This document shows, in pieces, positions 24,222-31,414 of a stretch of 43,680 bases of DNA. How positions within the stretch are numbered: position 1 is the stretch's first letter; each line of letters opens with the position of its first letter. The notes below the pieces were generated by a model. That model did not search any database, had not been told where the DNA came from, and saw only the letters and a program-made list of their open reading frames with translations. A program made the position numbers and the translations under genes. The DNA is from Clostridiales bacterium (GTDB taxonomy: Bacteria; Bacillota; Clostridia; Saccharofermentanales; Saccharofermentanaceae), in the NCBI GenBank assembly GCA_017428155.1, contig JAFRRJ010000014.1, positions 1 to 43,680 of the forward strand. The letters are read 5' to 3'.

Positions 24222-25289
24222 ATGAAGAGGAGCAAAGTTTTGCCGCTGATCCTGATTACTGCTGCAGCCGTTACAGGTATTGGTGTTGCGGGCTTTTTTG
24301 CGATCCGGAAATATAATGATCTCCGCGCCGGAAAAACACTCGGGAAGATCATCTCCGAGTGTCCGTTCGACCAGCCGTCAGGCATCGCTTGGCAGTATAT
24401 TCCGTCCGACAATATTGCAGGTTTTGCTGCCGTCGGAAGATACAGCAGCAAGTACTACGATCTCGATATTCTTGTTTTCGAGAACGGCAAGGCTACAGAC
24501 GGCATCGACTATATCATCCGGAACTACGACGGCGCCTACGACGGCATGCCGCACTACATGTTCAGCATCGATGAGAAGAAGATATCGAATGAGGAACACT
24601 ACACATATTTTTTCCTCAAGAACGAACCCGATGAGTACTACAGCGTAAACAATGTAAGCTTCTATAAAGACGGCGTGAACGTAACTGTCGACTATATCGA
24701 TGACATGAGCATTACTTACAGGAAAGAGGATGAGCCGAATCGGCTGCTGACATATAAGCATCAGGTTTTCGACAGCGGAAAAAACAGGTGGGTCATGACA
24801 GATGACAGCGTGACTGTGATCGAGACGGAGGACGCGGTTATCCAGTATTGCTCCTGGGAAGAGCCTGCTCTGGAAAAAGACGCCCCGGAGCCGTTCCACT
24901 TCCAGTCAGGTGTCGGTGTCGGTGTGGATTACTATAATTTCACGAGAGATGTCTGGAACGACTTTACGGGCACATATGAACCCCGGACCACAAGTATCGG
25001 CATCATTATATCCTCTGATATCGAGCTGTTCGGAGGCGGTTTTACCAATGAGGAGATCGTCCTCGACAATGAGGAATTCAAGCTTTTTATGAGATTGGAA
25101 GACAACTACGTGGACATTACTCCTGAAGATGTCTCGGTGGAAGTAAATCATTGGGAATCAGGAAAGACTGTGACAGTTGTTATTACGAGCTGGGAACTGG
25201 CAGCTCCTGAGGTGGGCGAATACAGGATCGAATTCGGTCAGTATAATGTCGACTTCGAGATAACGATGCAGCAATTCGAAGCCTGGTAA
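24222..25289 (+). CDS. Membrane-anchored protein, tandem paralogue 2 of 3
   Basis: The 355-aa protein has an N-terminal membrane anchor (VLPLILITAAAVTGIGVAGF) followed by the block CPFDQPSGIAWQYIPSDNI, the strand YYDLDILVFENG, YVDITPEDVSVEV and the C-terminal YRIEFGQYNVDFEITMQQF plus EAW. These four blocks occur in the same order in both neighbours, so it is the middle copy of a tandem triplication. Adjacent AGGTG or GAGGGG could serve as ribosome site. It starts 23 bp after paralogue 1. Function unknown; the domain is exported, perhaps a binding or protease-inhibitor-like beta domain (speculative). Confidence 0.8.
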   Translation: MKRSKVLPLILITAAAVTGIGVAGFFAIRKYNDLRAGKTLGKIISECPFDQPSGIAWQYIPSDNIAGFAAVGRYSSKYYDLDILVFENGKATDGIDYIIRNYDGAYDGMPHYMFSIDEKKISNEEHYTYFFLKNEPDEYYSVNNVSFYKDGVNVTVDYIDDMSITYRKEDEPNRLLTYKHQVFDSGKNRWVMTDDSVTVIETEDAVIQYCSWEEPALEKDAPEPFHFQSGVGVGVDYYNFTRDVWNDFTGTYEPRTTSIGIIISSDIELFGGGFTNEEIVLDNEEFKLFMRLEDNYVDITPEDVSVEVNHWESGKTVTVVITSWELAAPEVGEYRIEFGQYNVDFEITMQQFEAW

Positions 25290-25337
25290 GTTCAAAAATT
25301 ATAGTTATATGCGGATAGAGAGATCGGAGAGGTTGAA

Positions 25338-26453
25338 ATGAAGAAGAACAGATTGCTTATCTTAATCAGTGCAGTGTTTCTTTCTGCTCTGCTGGTCATA
25401 GGCGGAGTGGTCCTGTATTTTGCTGTTAAAGACGGGAAGATTAAGGGAAGGAACGGTAAGTCAGGTACAGATGTAAGGAGCGGGACAACGGCAGATCCTG
25501 ATGAACCCGATGATCCTGAAGAAGATGACATCCGTGAGCAGTGCCCGTATGTTCTTTCCGGCTTCTGTGAATGGTCGTTCTATCCTTCTAAAAATCTGCT
25601 TGGATTTGCCGCTTTTGCAAGAGATGATATTGACGGATATAAGACAGATATTTTTGTCTTTAACTGCAGCCGTTCCAAGCACCGCGATATCATCGGCGAT
25701 ACCGACTATCTGATAACTTGTGCGAATCACGGGGAATTCGTGCCGGACGAGTCTGATATTTCCACAAACGGGGATTACTGCTATGTGAAGCTTAAATACG
25801 ACAGCAGGATACCGCTTCTTTATGTGTATTTCAGGGCAGAGCACGAGAGTATCAGTGTGTATCCGGGTGATCAGCCGAAGCTTAATTACAATAGTTTTGT
25901 TGATTATGTATCTACAAATAAATCCCAGTCCTTCAATGAAGCTGAGGGTAAATGGGACGAAGTGTCGGAAACCAAGGATAAATACGAGGAGCCAAAGACA
26001 GCTATTCCGTATGCAAGCTGGGATGAGCTTCAGGTGGTCAGAGGTGCATATGAACCATGCACTCTTCCGGGCGGAGCCACTATTGAGATCGGGGAATACC
26101 GCTATCAGTCCTACGATACCTACAATATTTACGATGAGATCGAGGTCCCCAGACATGTGAAATTTACCATCGGTGTATACAGTAATTCCGACGATGGCTT
26201 TGCTTCTCTTGACGGATATGATCTGGATATTGCCAACGCGGAGATCAAGCTCTATAAGAAGTCCGGCAGCGGATACGTGGATATCACTCCCGGAGATTTT
26301 GTGACGAATGTATATTCCGAGAGTGAATGGCAGATCTATGCGACAGTAAGCAGCACTTCCCTGGGCGAGCTTAACGAGGGTGACTTCAGACTTGAAGTCG
26401 GCGGATATGATGTTGATTTCGAGTTGAAGGTGCAAGGGTTCGAAGCGTGGTAG
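25338..26453 (+). CDS. Membrane-anchored protein, tandem paralogue 3 of 3
   Basis: The 371-aa product has an N-terminal signal anchor (LLILISAVFLSALLVIGGVV), a Thr/Asp/Pro-rich acidic linker (TTADPDEPDDPEEDD), then the family blocks CPYVLSGFCEWSFYPSKNLL, YKTDIFVFNC, YVDITPGDFV and a C-terminal FRLEVGGYDVDFELKVQGFE ending in AW. The longer linker sets it apart from its two paralogues. GAGAGGTTGAA precedes the ATG; the gap to the preceding gene is 48 bp. An overlapping antisense frame of 324 codons exists but looks like a shadow. Confidence 0.8.
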   Translation: MKKNRLLILISAVFLSALLVIGGVVLYFAVKDGKIKGRNGKSGTDVRSGTTADPDEPDDPEEDDIREQCPYVLSGFCEWSFYPSKNLLGFAAFARDDIDGYKTDIFVFNCSRSKHRDIIGDTDYLITCANHGEFVPDESDISTNGDYCYVKLKYDSRIPLLYVYFRAEHESISVYPGDQPKLNYNSFVDYVSTNKSQSFNEAEGKWDEVSETKDKYEEPKTAIPYASWDELQVVRGAYEPCTLPGGATIEIGEYRYQSYDTYNIYDEIEVPRHVKFTIGVYSNSDDGFASLDGYDLDIANAEIKLYKKSGSGYVDITPGDFVTNVYSESEWQIYATVSSTSLGELNEGDFRLEVGGYDVDFELKVQGFEAW

Positions 26454-26593
26454 ATAATCTGAATATGAACCCGGGAGGATTTCTCGTTAAAGCACAAAAA
26501 TATATCGAAAAACAATAAATTCATCTTGAAAAACGAGAAACGGCGTGTTAGGATATCATCATAAGATGACACACTTACAGGGAGGGGCACGTC

Positions 26594-27133
26594 ATGAAGG
26601 AGAAGTTTTCTGTTTTTAATGTGATCGGAACGGTATTGTTTTTCGCGTCTTTCATTCCATATGCGGTTGCTGTATTTAACGGATTTAACGGCGTGTTTTT
26701 CGGTATGCAGGGCTTTGCCTGGTTCTACGGGATTTGGGGTGTCATATTCAGCCTCTTCCAGATGTTCTTGCTTATTCCGGGCTGTATCTTCATTGAGATC
26801 TTCTTCGGCAGGTTTGTGATAAGGCATTTCAAAGTATTGAAGATGGCGACGCTGGTCCTTGTCGCACTGCTTGCAGTAGGAACCCTTGCATCAACGGTTA
26901 TGGTAAATTCTGTACAGAAGGCAAGGCTTGTAACAGACAGGGAGCAGATAGAAAAATATATTGCAGATACTTTCGGTGAACAGTATCTGGCCGGTGCCGG
27001 AATTAAGGAATATTCCGAAAATGAGGAGATCTTCGAGGTGCATGTTGCCTCCCGTACATATATGGTCAGAAGAGCGCAGTTCGGAGGGTTTGACTGGCAC
27101 GAGGGCTACTACGAGGATTACGGCGAGGACTGA
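26594..27133 (+). CDS. Small membrane protein, function unknown
   Basis: The 179-aa product has about three membrane helices (residues 10-32, 43-68 and 82-105) followed by a soluble C-terminal domain of about 70 residues with TDREQIEKYIADTFGEQYLA and an acidic, aromatic tail (FDWHEGYYEDYGED). No family recognised. GGGAGGGG lies 6 nt before the ATG. It closes the same-strand row of envelope genes; the 140 bp upstream is AT-rich and could contain its promoter. Confidence 0.75.
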   Translation: MKEKFSVFNVIGTVLFFASFIPYAVAVFNGFNGVFFGMQGFAWFYGIWGVIFSLFQMFLLIPGCIFIEIFFGRFVIRHFKVLKMATLVLVALLAVGTLASTVMVNSVQKARLVTDREQIEKYIADTFGEQYLAGAGIKEYSENEEIFEVHVASRTYMVRRAQFGGFDWHEGYYEDYGED

Positions 27134-27201
27134 TCAAGGAATTTCAGGGGAATGCGCAAGCTGATTGAATACGGTTTTTCTTTAAGCCGGAAATTCCGCA
27201 T

Positions 27202-27209
27202 GTTATAAT
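27202..27209 (+). promoter_or_regulatory. Extended -10 promoter element for the DUF6273 lipoprotein
   Basis: TGTTATAAT (27201-27209) fits the extended -10 pattern TGnTATAAT and lies 63 bp before the ATG at 27272. No good -35 was found, which extended -10 promoters can tolerate. Confidence 0.5.
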
Positions 27210-27271
27210 CAGGCTTATAAAATCGTTTTGATTTTTTATAAGGAATAAGGATTAAGGAAGGTGATTAAGAA

Positions 27272-28714
27272 ATGAAGAAGATCTCATTACTTTTGGCAGT
27301 AGTGATGTTGATGTCATGCGTATTTTCCCTGACATCATGCAAGGAGACACGCCCCGGAAAAAAAGGGAAATCTGAGGCGACAGAAGAACTTGAGAATGTA
27401 TCCGGTTCCAAGTCAGATACCGATTATTCAGTTGACGCACAGAAGTTCGGGAACATGAGCGCCGAGGAGATAACCTTCGGTAATTATAACGGCGAGGACA
27501 TCGTCTGGATCGTGCTTGAGAAAGGTAACAGCGGAACGCTCCTTCTCTCAAAGTATGTGCTGGATTACCAGTCTTTTGATATGCCGGATGAACCCTGCAA
27601 ATCCTGGATGACGACAAGGCTCGTGAAGTGGCTTAATGTCGATTTCTATGATGCGGCTTTCACGGAAGAAGAGCAGGATAAGATCCTTTGGACAGAGGTC
27701 GAGATCCACGATATGGACTATGCATACAGTGAAGGCGATGAGCTCTACAGGGATCCTGTTCTCAATCAGGTATTCCTTCTGGGCATGGATGATCTCGTAA
27801 AGTACTATCCTGCAAAGCTCGATACGCTCTACTGTGAAGCAACCGACTATGCCGTATCACAGGGCGCACCCAAAGAGAACTGCAGCTGGTGGCTCAGAGG
27901 CCCGTGCGAGATCACAAGATTTGAGAACGGGGAAGTGGAGACGGGAAAGCCTGTTGCCAATGTGAACTGCAATCCTCAGGATGGAAAGGCAGACCTTATT
28001 TTCGATGATCCGAAAGAAGGCATAAGACCTGCTATGTGGGTCGATCTTGACGGCACGGTCCAGTTTACGATCGCACCTTCTGACTGGATAGCAGAGGTAA
28101 GCTGCGAGACAGAAGTTACTGCTGACGGAAAGCATTCATACACGATCTATACGGGAACAGAGTACGAAGAGACATTCGTTCTGGATACAAATATCGACGA
28201 CTATATCCATGGCGGTCATTTTGACCTTCCGCACTTGCTCCTCGATAAGGGCTGGAAGCTGGTCGACCGTGACGGCAATCCCGTGAAGTATACGGATGAC
28301 ACCAAAGTTTCAGGTGCATATATTGTGTTTAATGATATAGAGACACACTTTGATTTCACGGGAATCAGCGGAAATCAGATCCTGATGTTCAGCCTTGAGT
28401 ACAAGGTTCCCGGAAGCTCGTATTACGATGCCGAAGATTACTATAGAAATGATCCGGATATCAGAGGCAATTACGAGCATTATATGCCTCTCGTAAGCTT
28501 CATGGATCATGATATCGAGTACATCGTTGACGGCTTCGGCTACGACGGCTGGGGCGAGCTCTCTGAGGGCTTAAGCTACAGCGACATCGTCATCGTGACA
28601 TATGCTGTCGAGTATGCATCCAAGGCCGAGAATTCCGGAAAGAATCCGTTCTATGTAACGGGCATGAAAGGCAGCGAGAGTCTCTGGTACAGCCTGGTCT
28701 ACGATATGCCGTAA
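27272..28714 (+). CDS. DUF6273-type lipoprotein
   Basis: The 480-aa protein has a signal peptide and lipobox (SLTSC, Cys near residue 23). The next 240 residues carry the pattern of DUF6273 surface domains: ITFGNYNGEDIVWIVLEKGN, LLLSKYVLDYQSF, a short W.TTRLVKWLN, FYDAAFTEEEQDKI, a 'DPVLNQVFLLGMDDLVKYY' segment, CSWWLRGP, and a final IRPAMWVDLDG. This fold is related to cell-surface formylglycine- and lectin-like domains of Clostridia, but its function is not established. The C-terminal 190 residues form another beta-rich domain without known match. AAGGAAGGTGATT precedes the ATG, and a strong terminator follows. Confidence 0.85.
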   Translation: MKKISLLLAVVMLMSCVFSLTSCKETRPGKKGKSEATEELENVSGSKSDTDYSVDAQKFGNMSAEEITFGNYNGEDIVWIVLEKGNSGTLLLSKYVLDYQSFDMPDEPCKSWMTTRLVKWLNVDFYDAAFTEEEQDKILWTEVEIHDMDYAYSEGDELYRDPVLNQVFLLGMDDLVKYYPAKLDTLYCEATDYAVSQGAPKENCSWWLRGPCEITRFENGEVETGKPVANVNCNPQDGKADLIFDDPKEGIRPAMWVDLDGTVQFTIAPSDWIAEVSCETEVTADGKHSYTIYTGTEYEETFVLDTNIDDYIHGGHFDLPHLLLDKGWKLVDRDGNPVKYTDDTKVSGAYIVFNDIETHFDFTGISGNQILMFSLEYKVPGSSYYDAEDYYRNDPDIRGNYEHYMPLVSFMDHDIEYIVDGFGYDGWGELSEGLSYSDIVIVTYAVEYASKAENSGKNPFYVTGMKGSESLWYSLVYDMP

Positions 28715-28752
28715 AGCAGGGAAACCATATCTGAATCATAAGCCATAAAATA

Positions 28753-28785
28753 ATCCCCCGCCTTCGCAAACAGCGGGGGATTTTT
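28753..28785. terminator. Strong rho-independent terminator between convergent genes
   Basis: ATCCCCCGC (28753-28761) and GCGGGGGAT (28773-28781) form a 9-bp GC-rich stem with an 11-nt loop, followed by TTTTGTCTTG on the plus strand. On the minus strand it is followed by TATTTTATGG, so it probably serves the convergent coaX-like gene as well. Confidence 0.9.
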
Positions 28786-28811
28786 GTCTTGTATTATTGC
28801 GGAAAGACCGG

Positions 28812-29576
28812 TTACCTGTTCTTATAGTAGACCTCGATCAGACCCTTAAGCAGCATGTCCTTGTCAACAACGATCTTGTGCCTGCACAAAGGCGCGACGA
28901 GCGAAGCATATCTGCCTGTCGCGGTAAGCACGCACTTGCCGCCGTACTCTTCCTCGATGCGGTCGATCATGCCGTCGATCAGGGCGGCGTTCTGATAGAT
29001 GAGACCGCTCTTCATGCTGTCGACGGTGTTGGTGCCGATGACTTTCTTAGGAGTCTCGAAAGCAATATTCGGAAGCTGTGAAGTCTTGCTGCTCAGAGCC
29101 TCTGCCTCAATGCCCATGCCGGCGCCTATCGATGTTCCGCAGAAATTCTTCTCACTGTCAATGAGCGAAAAGGCTGTCGCCGTGCCCATATAGATATTGA
29201 TCTGCGGTACGCCGTACTCCTTGATCCCGGCCACGGCCGATACGACCAGGTCGCTTCCGAGCTGTGCGGGATTATCTATCTTGATCTTAAGTCCCGTCTT
29301 TACGCCCGGTCCGACGACCAGAGGACAGACCGACGAGAAGCGCTCGACAGCACTCTTTATCGTTCCCGTAACCTGAGGAACAACAGATGATATTATCGCG
29401 CCGTCTATCGAATCAAACCCCGCGCCGTTGAACTCGAGCGCTGATTTGATAAGAGCCGCATACTCAAGATCTGTCGAAGTCTTGTTGGTCGTAAGAAGCT
29501 CCGTAAAGAGCACCTTGCGGTCTTCAAAGCAACCCAGAAGGATGTGCGTGTTTCCGATGTCGATGGCAAGAACCAT
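28812..29576 (-). CDS. coaX: CoaX-like type III pantothenate kinase, catalytic Asp replaced
   Basis: The 254-aa protein follows the CoaX pattern: AIDIGNTHILLG at the N-terminus, ISSVVPQVT, NPAQLGSDLVVSAVAG, MGTATAF, EALSSKTSQLPNI, KKVIGTNTVDSM and LTATGRYASLV. CoaX phosphorylates pantothenate, the first step to coenzyme A. Two features depart from the family. The 'D(x)GTATT' motif reads Y-M-G-T-A-T-A, so the Asp held to be the catalytic base is Tyr (codon TAT, one base from GAT). The 'GG.I.PG' loop reads GTSIGAG, without the Pro. It may be inactive, altered, or affected by a sequencing error. It lies 29 bp downstream of an ECF S component gene, a usual partner for pantothenate uptake. Confidence 0.85.
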   Translation of the reverse strand: MVLAIDIGNTHILLGCFEDRKVLFTELLTTNKTSTDLEYAALIKSALEFNGAGFDSIDGAIISSVVPQVTGTIKSAVERFSSVCPLVVGPGVKTGLKIKIDNPAQLGSDLVVSAVAGIKEYGVPQINIYMGTATAFSLIDSEKNFCGTSIGAGMGIEAEALSSKTSQLPNIAFETPKKVIGTNTVDSMKSGLIYQNAALIDGMIDRIEEEYGGKCVLTATGRYASLVAPLCRHKIVVDKDMLLKGLIEVYYKNR

Positions 29577-29605
29577 AATGGCTACCTCCGCTTTTGTTTA
29601 TGCGT

Positions 29606-30214
29606 TTATGCAGCAACCAGCTTCGCCTTGATAAGGGCAGTGCCGATTCCGCCTGTAAGTATGAATGCTGCTATGGCCTCGAAAACAGCATTTATGCCGA
29701 CGATCGTTGCAAAGAGCGCGATAATGCCCAATGTGGGATCGATGCCTGTTGCAGAAGATACTGTTGCCTTGCCGAAGAGCAGAATGAGCGCGCCGACAAA
29801 AAGAACCGTATTGAGCAATGCGGCACAAAGTCCTGTTACAGAGCACTTTACGATCATGGGAGCTTTCTTCAAAAGCTTGTAGATAACGCCCGTCAGGAAT
29901 CCTGCAAGCACTCTGCAAACGACGCACATGATAAATGTGAAAACGACATTAATGTTTGCGAGATAAGTTCCGAACGGATCTCCGCCAAAGCACTGCGCAA
30001 AGCTCGTGATGCCGAACACAAGACCCAGAAGAGCACCTGCCCAGGGACCTTTTGCAATAGCACCGATTGCGACGGGGATCATGAGGAAAGAGATCGATAC
30101 CGCACCGACTTTGAGATAACCCACAGGCGTTAACGCCATTAAAACAGTGAGTGCGATCAGTACACCCAAGACTGCAATAGTCTTGATCATTTGTTTACGG
30201 TTTTGATTAGTCAT
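29606..30214 (-). CDS. ECF transporter S component, possibly pantothenate-specific
   Basis: The 202-aa integral membrane protein has about six helices and the ECF-S look: short basic N-terminus, an early helix with TVLMALTPVGYLKVGAVSIS and MIPVAIGAIAKGPWAGALLG followed by LVFGITSFAQ, and a last helix with GGIGTALIK. S components bind the vitamin and recruit shared ATPase and T modules encoded elsewhere. Placement 29 bp upstream of the coaX-like gene suggests pantothenate (PanT) as substrate, but this is inference from context. AAAGGAGGG precedes the ATG, and a structured leader lies upstream. Confidence 0.88.
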   Translation of the reverse strand: MTNQNRKQMIKTIAVLGVLIALTVLMALTPVGYLKVGAVSISFLMIPVAIGAIAKGPWAGALLGLVFGITSFAQCFGGDPFGTYLANINVVFTFIMCVVCRVLAGFLTGVIYKLLKKAPMIVKCSVTGLCAALLNTVLFVGALILLFGKATVSSATGIDPTLGIIALFATIVGINAVFEAIAAFILTGGIGTALIKAKLVAA

Positions 30215-30262
30215 ACAAAACCCTCCTTTGTTATTATTCCCCCACCGGGGATATAGTTACAT

Positions 30263-30356
30263 CGGCAGCCTGCCGGCTTTCCGAGACCCTCCGTCAGATT
30301 CATAAAGATATCTGCGGTACGAGGTGTCTCCCGCGGAAAATCCAGGCGGAATACCT
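30263..30356 (-). ncRNA. Structured 5' leader of the ECF-S/coaX operon, candidate riboswitch
   Basis: Within the leader on the minus strand, a long imperfect hairpin joins GAGAC, CCG and CAGAT with ATCTG, CGG and GTCTC (plus 30283-30330), and a short stem CGGCA-GCC-TGCCG lies at 30263-30275. An alternative stem (AGGT with ACCT, TCCGC with GCGGGA, plus 30322-30356) uses some of the same bases, so the two forms exclude each other, as in riboswitches or attenuators. I cannot match it to a class I know (TPP, FMN, cobalamin, folate patterns do not fit). Confidence 0.4.
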
Positions 30357-30445
30357 AAGGTGATTATACATTAATGTGCTGAAGGTATCTAATACTGTCT
30401 CAATAGTCAGTCACCACAGAATTGATAAGCTTCTGCAGGCAGTAA

Positions 30446-31114
30446 TTAGTCACACGCTATATAAACATCCATACTCTCACCGTCTGTTTCAAAGCAGGGT
30501 ATTACTCCGTTATTCACCTGCTCCAGACCATTGGTCCTCATGAAATCATTCAGTGTATGATAGGCTCCCGGTATTGTAACGAACGGATTATCAAACGGTC
30601 TGTCTATATGGATTGCCGCATATTTATGAGCAGACTGTTCCCTGATATCAACGCCGTCGGGCTTCAAACCGTCCGGCAATATCAATGCAGCCGTATATCC
30701 ATGCATATTAAAGACATTAACCTGCTCCTGTGACAGATTGGGAAAATCCCATCCGATCACTCTCGGGTTATTGATGCCGTTCTCTTCTGCGATCTTATAC
30801 ATGCGGGAGATCGCATCACTTTCAGGCTCTGTACTGATCACTGTATGTTCTATATAACGGAATCCTGAGACCTCTTCCACACGAAGGTTTGAGTACGCAT
30901 CACTTCGTTTGTCCATTTCCTCCCTGAAAAGATTATCCAAAGAGCAGTTAAAGATTTTGCATATCTCAAGTGCCTTATCCATTTCCGGATTTGCAGCATC
31001 CATTTCCCATTTTGAAATTGTCTGACGGCTTACACTGAGTTTTTCAGCCAGTGCTTCCTGCGTCATATTCTTGCTGAGCTGGCGTAAATACTGAAGGTTC
31101 TTTCCAAAACTCAT
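30446..31114 (-). CDS. XRE-family regulator with GyrI-like ligand domain
   Basis: The 222-aa protein starts with a Cro/CI-type helix-turn-helix (NMTQEALAEKLSVSRQTISK), followed by a linker. The last 150 residues resemble a GyrI-like/AraC-effector-binding domain, with FRYIEHTVISTEPE, RVIGWDFPNLSQEQ, AHKYAAIHIDRPFDNPFVTI and FETDGESMDVYIACD in the usual arrangement of two duplicated beta-alpha-beta halves. Such domains bind small, often hydrophobic or cationic compounds, so the protein may be a chemical sensor. GGAGAA precedes the ATG. It lies upstream of the ECF-S operon on the same strand with the leader between, and could regulate it or itself. Confidence 0.88.
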   Translation of the reverse strand: MSFGKNLQYLRQLSKNMTQEALAEKLSVSRQTISKWEMDAANPEMDKALEICKIFNCSLDNLFREEMDKRSDAYSNLRVEEVSGFRYIEHTVISTEPESDAISRMYKIAEENGINNPRVIGWDFPNLSQEQVNVFNMHGYTAALILPDGLKPDGVDIREQSAHKYAAIHIDRPFDNPFVTIPGAYHTLNDFMRTNGLEQVNNGVIPCFETDGESMDVYIACD

Positions 31115-31351
31115 ATCGATTCTCCTTTTTATCTATATATGCTGTTGATATGTATTTGCTCCGCGTCGCAAATATAGATTACTTTCAAAATCTGAAATTC
31201 TCCACCAACTCCCGGGTGCTTTATCTGTATATTCCGCAACTTCAGGTTGCACATTTCTTTTATACAGACAAAACTGCTTTCAACGGTGCATAGATTGAAT
31301 ACTATTGTTTTCCTTCTCCGATTTTTGGTCTCCTTAATTATTTTTTACTCA

Positions 31352-31360
31352 TGCTATAAT
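31352..31360 (+). promoter_or_regulatory. Extended -10 promoter of the dynamin operon
   Basis: TGCTATAAT (31352-31360) is an exact extended -10 motif, 55 bp before the ATG at 31415, which is preceded by AAGGGG. The 300-bp gap 31115-31414 is AT-rich towards this box and shows no other feature I recognise. Confidence 0.6.
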
Positions 31361-31414
31361 ATTTTTAATAAACGGCACGCGCTGTTTTATTCATGCATTT
31401 AAGGGGCATCTTTC

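Noticed and set aside
25461..26435. Antisense frame of 324 codons opposite the third membrane-anchored paralogue
   Set aside because: The plus-strand gene has a ribosome site, a signal anchor and clear paralogues; the antisense product has no recognisable features and is a codon-usage shadow.
30263..30356. TPP, FMN, cobalamin or THF riboswitch
   Set aside because: The conserved cores of these classes, as far as I know them, are not present; left as an unclassified structured leader.
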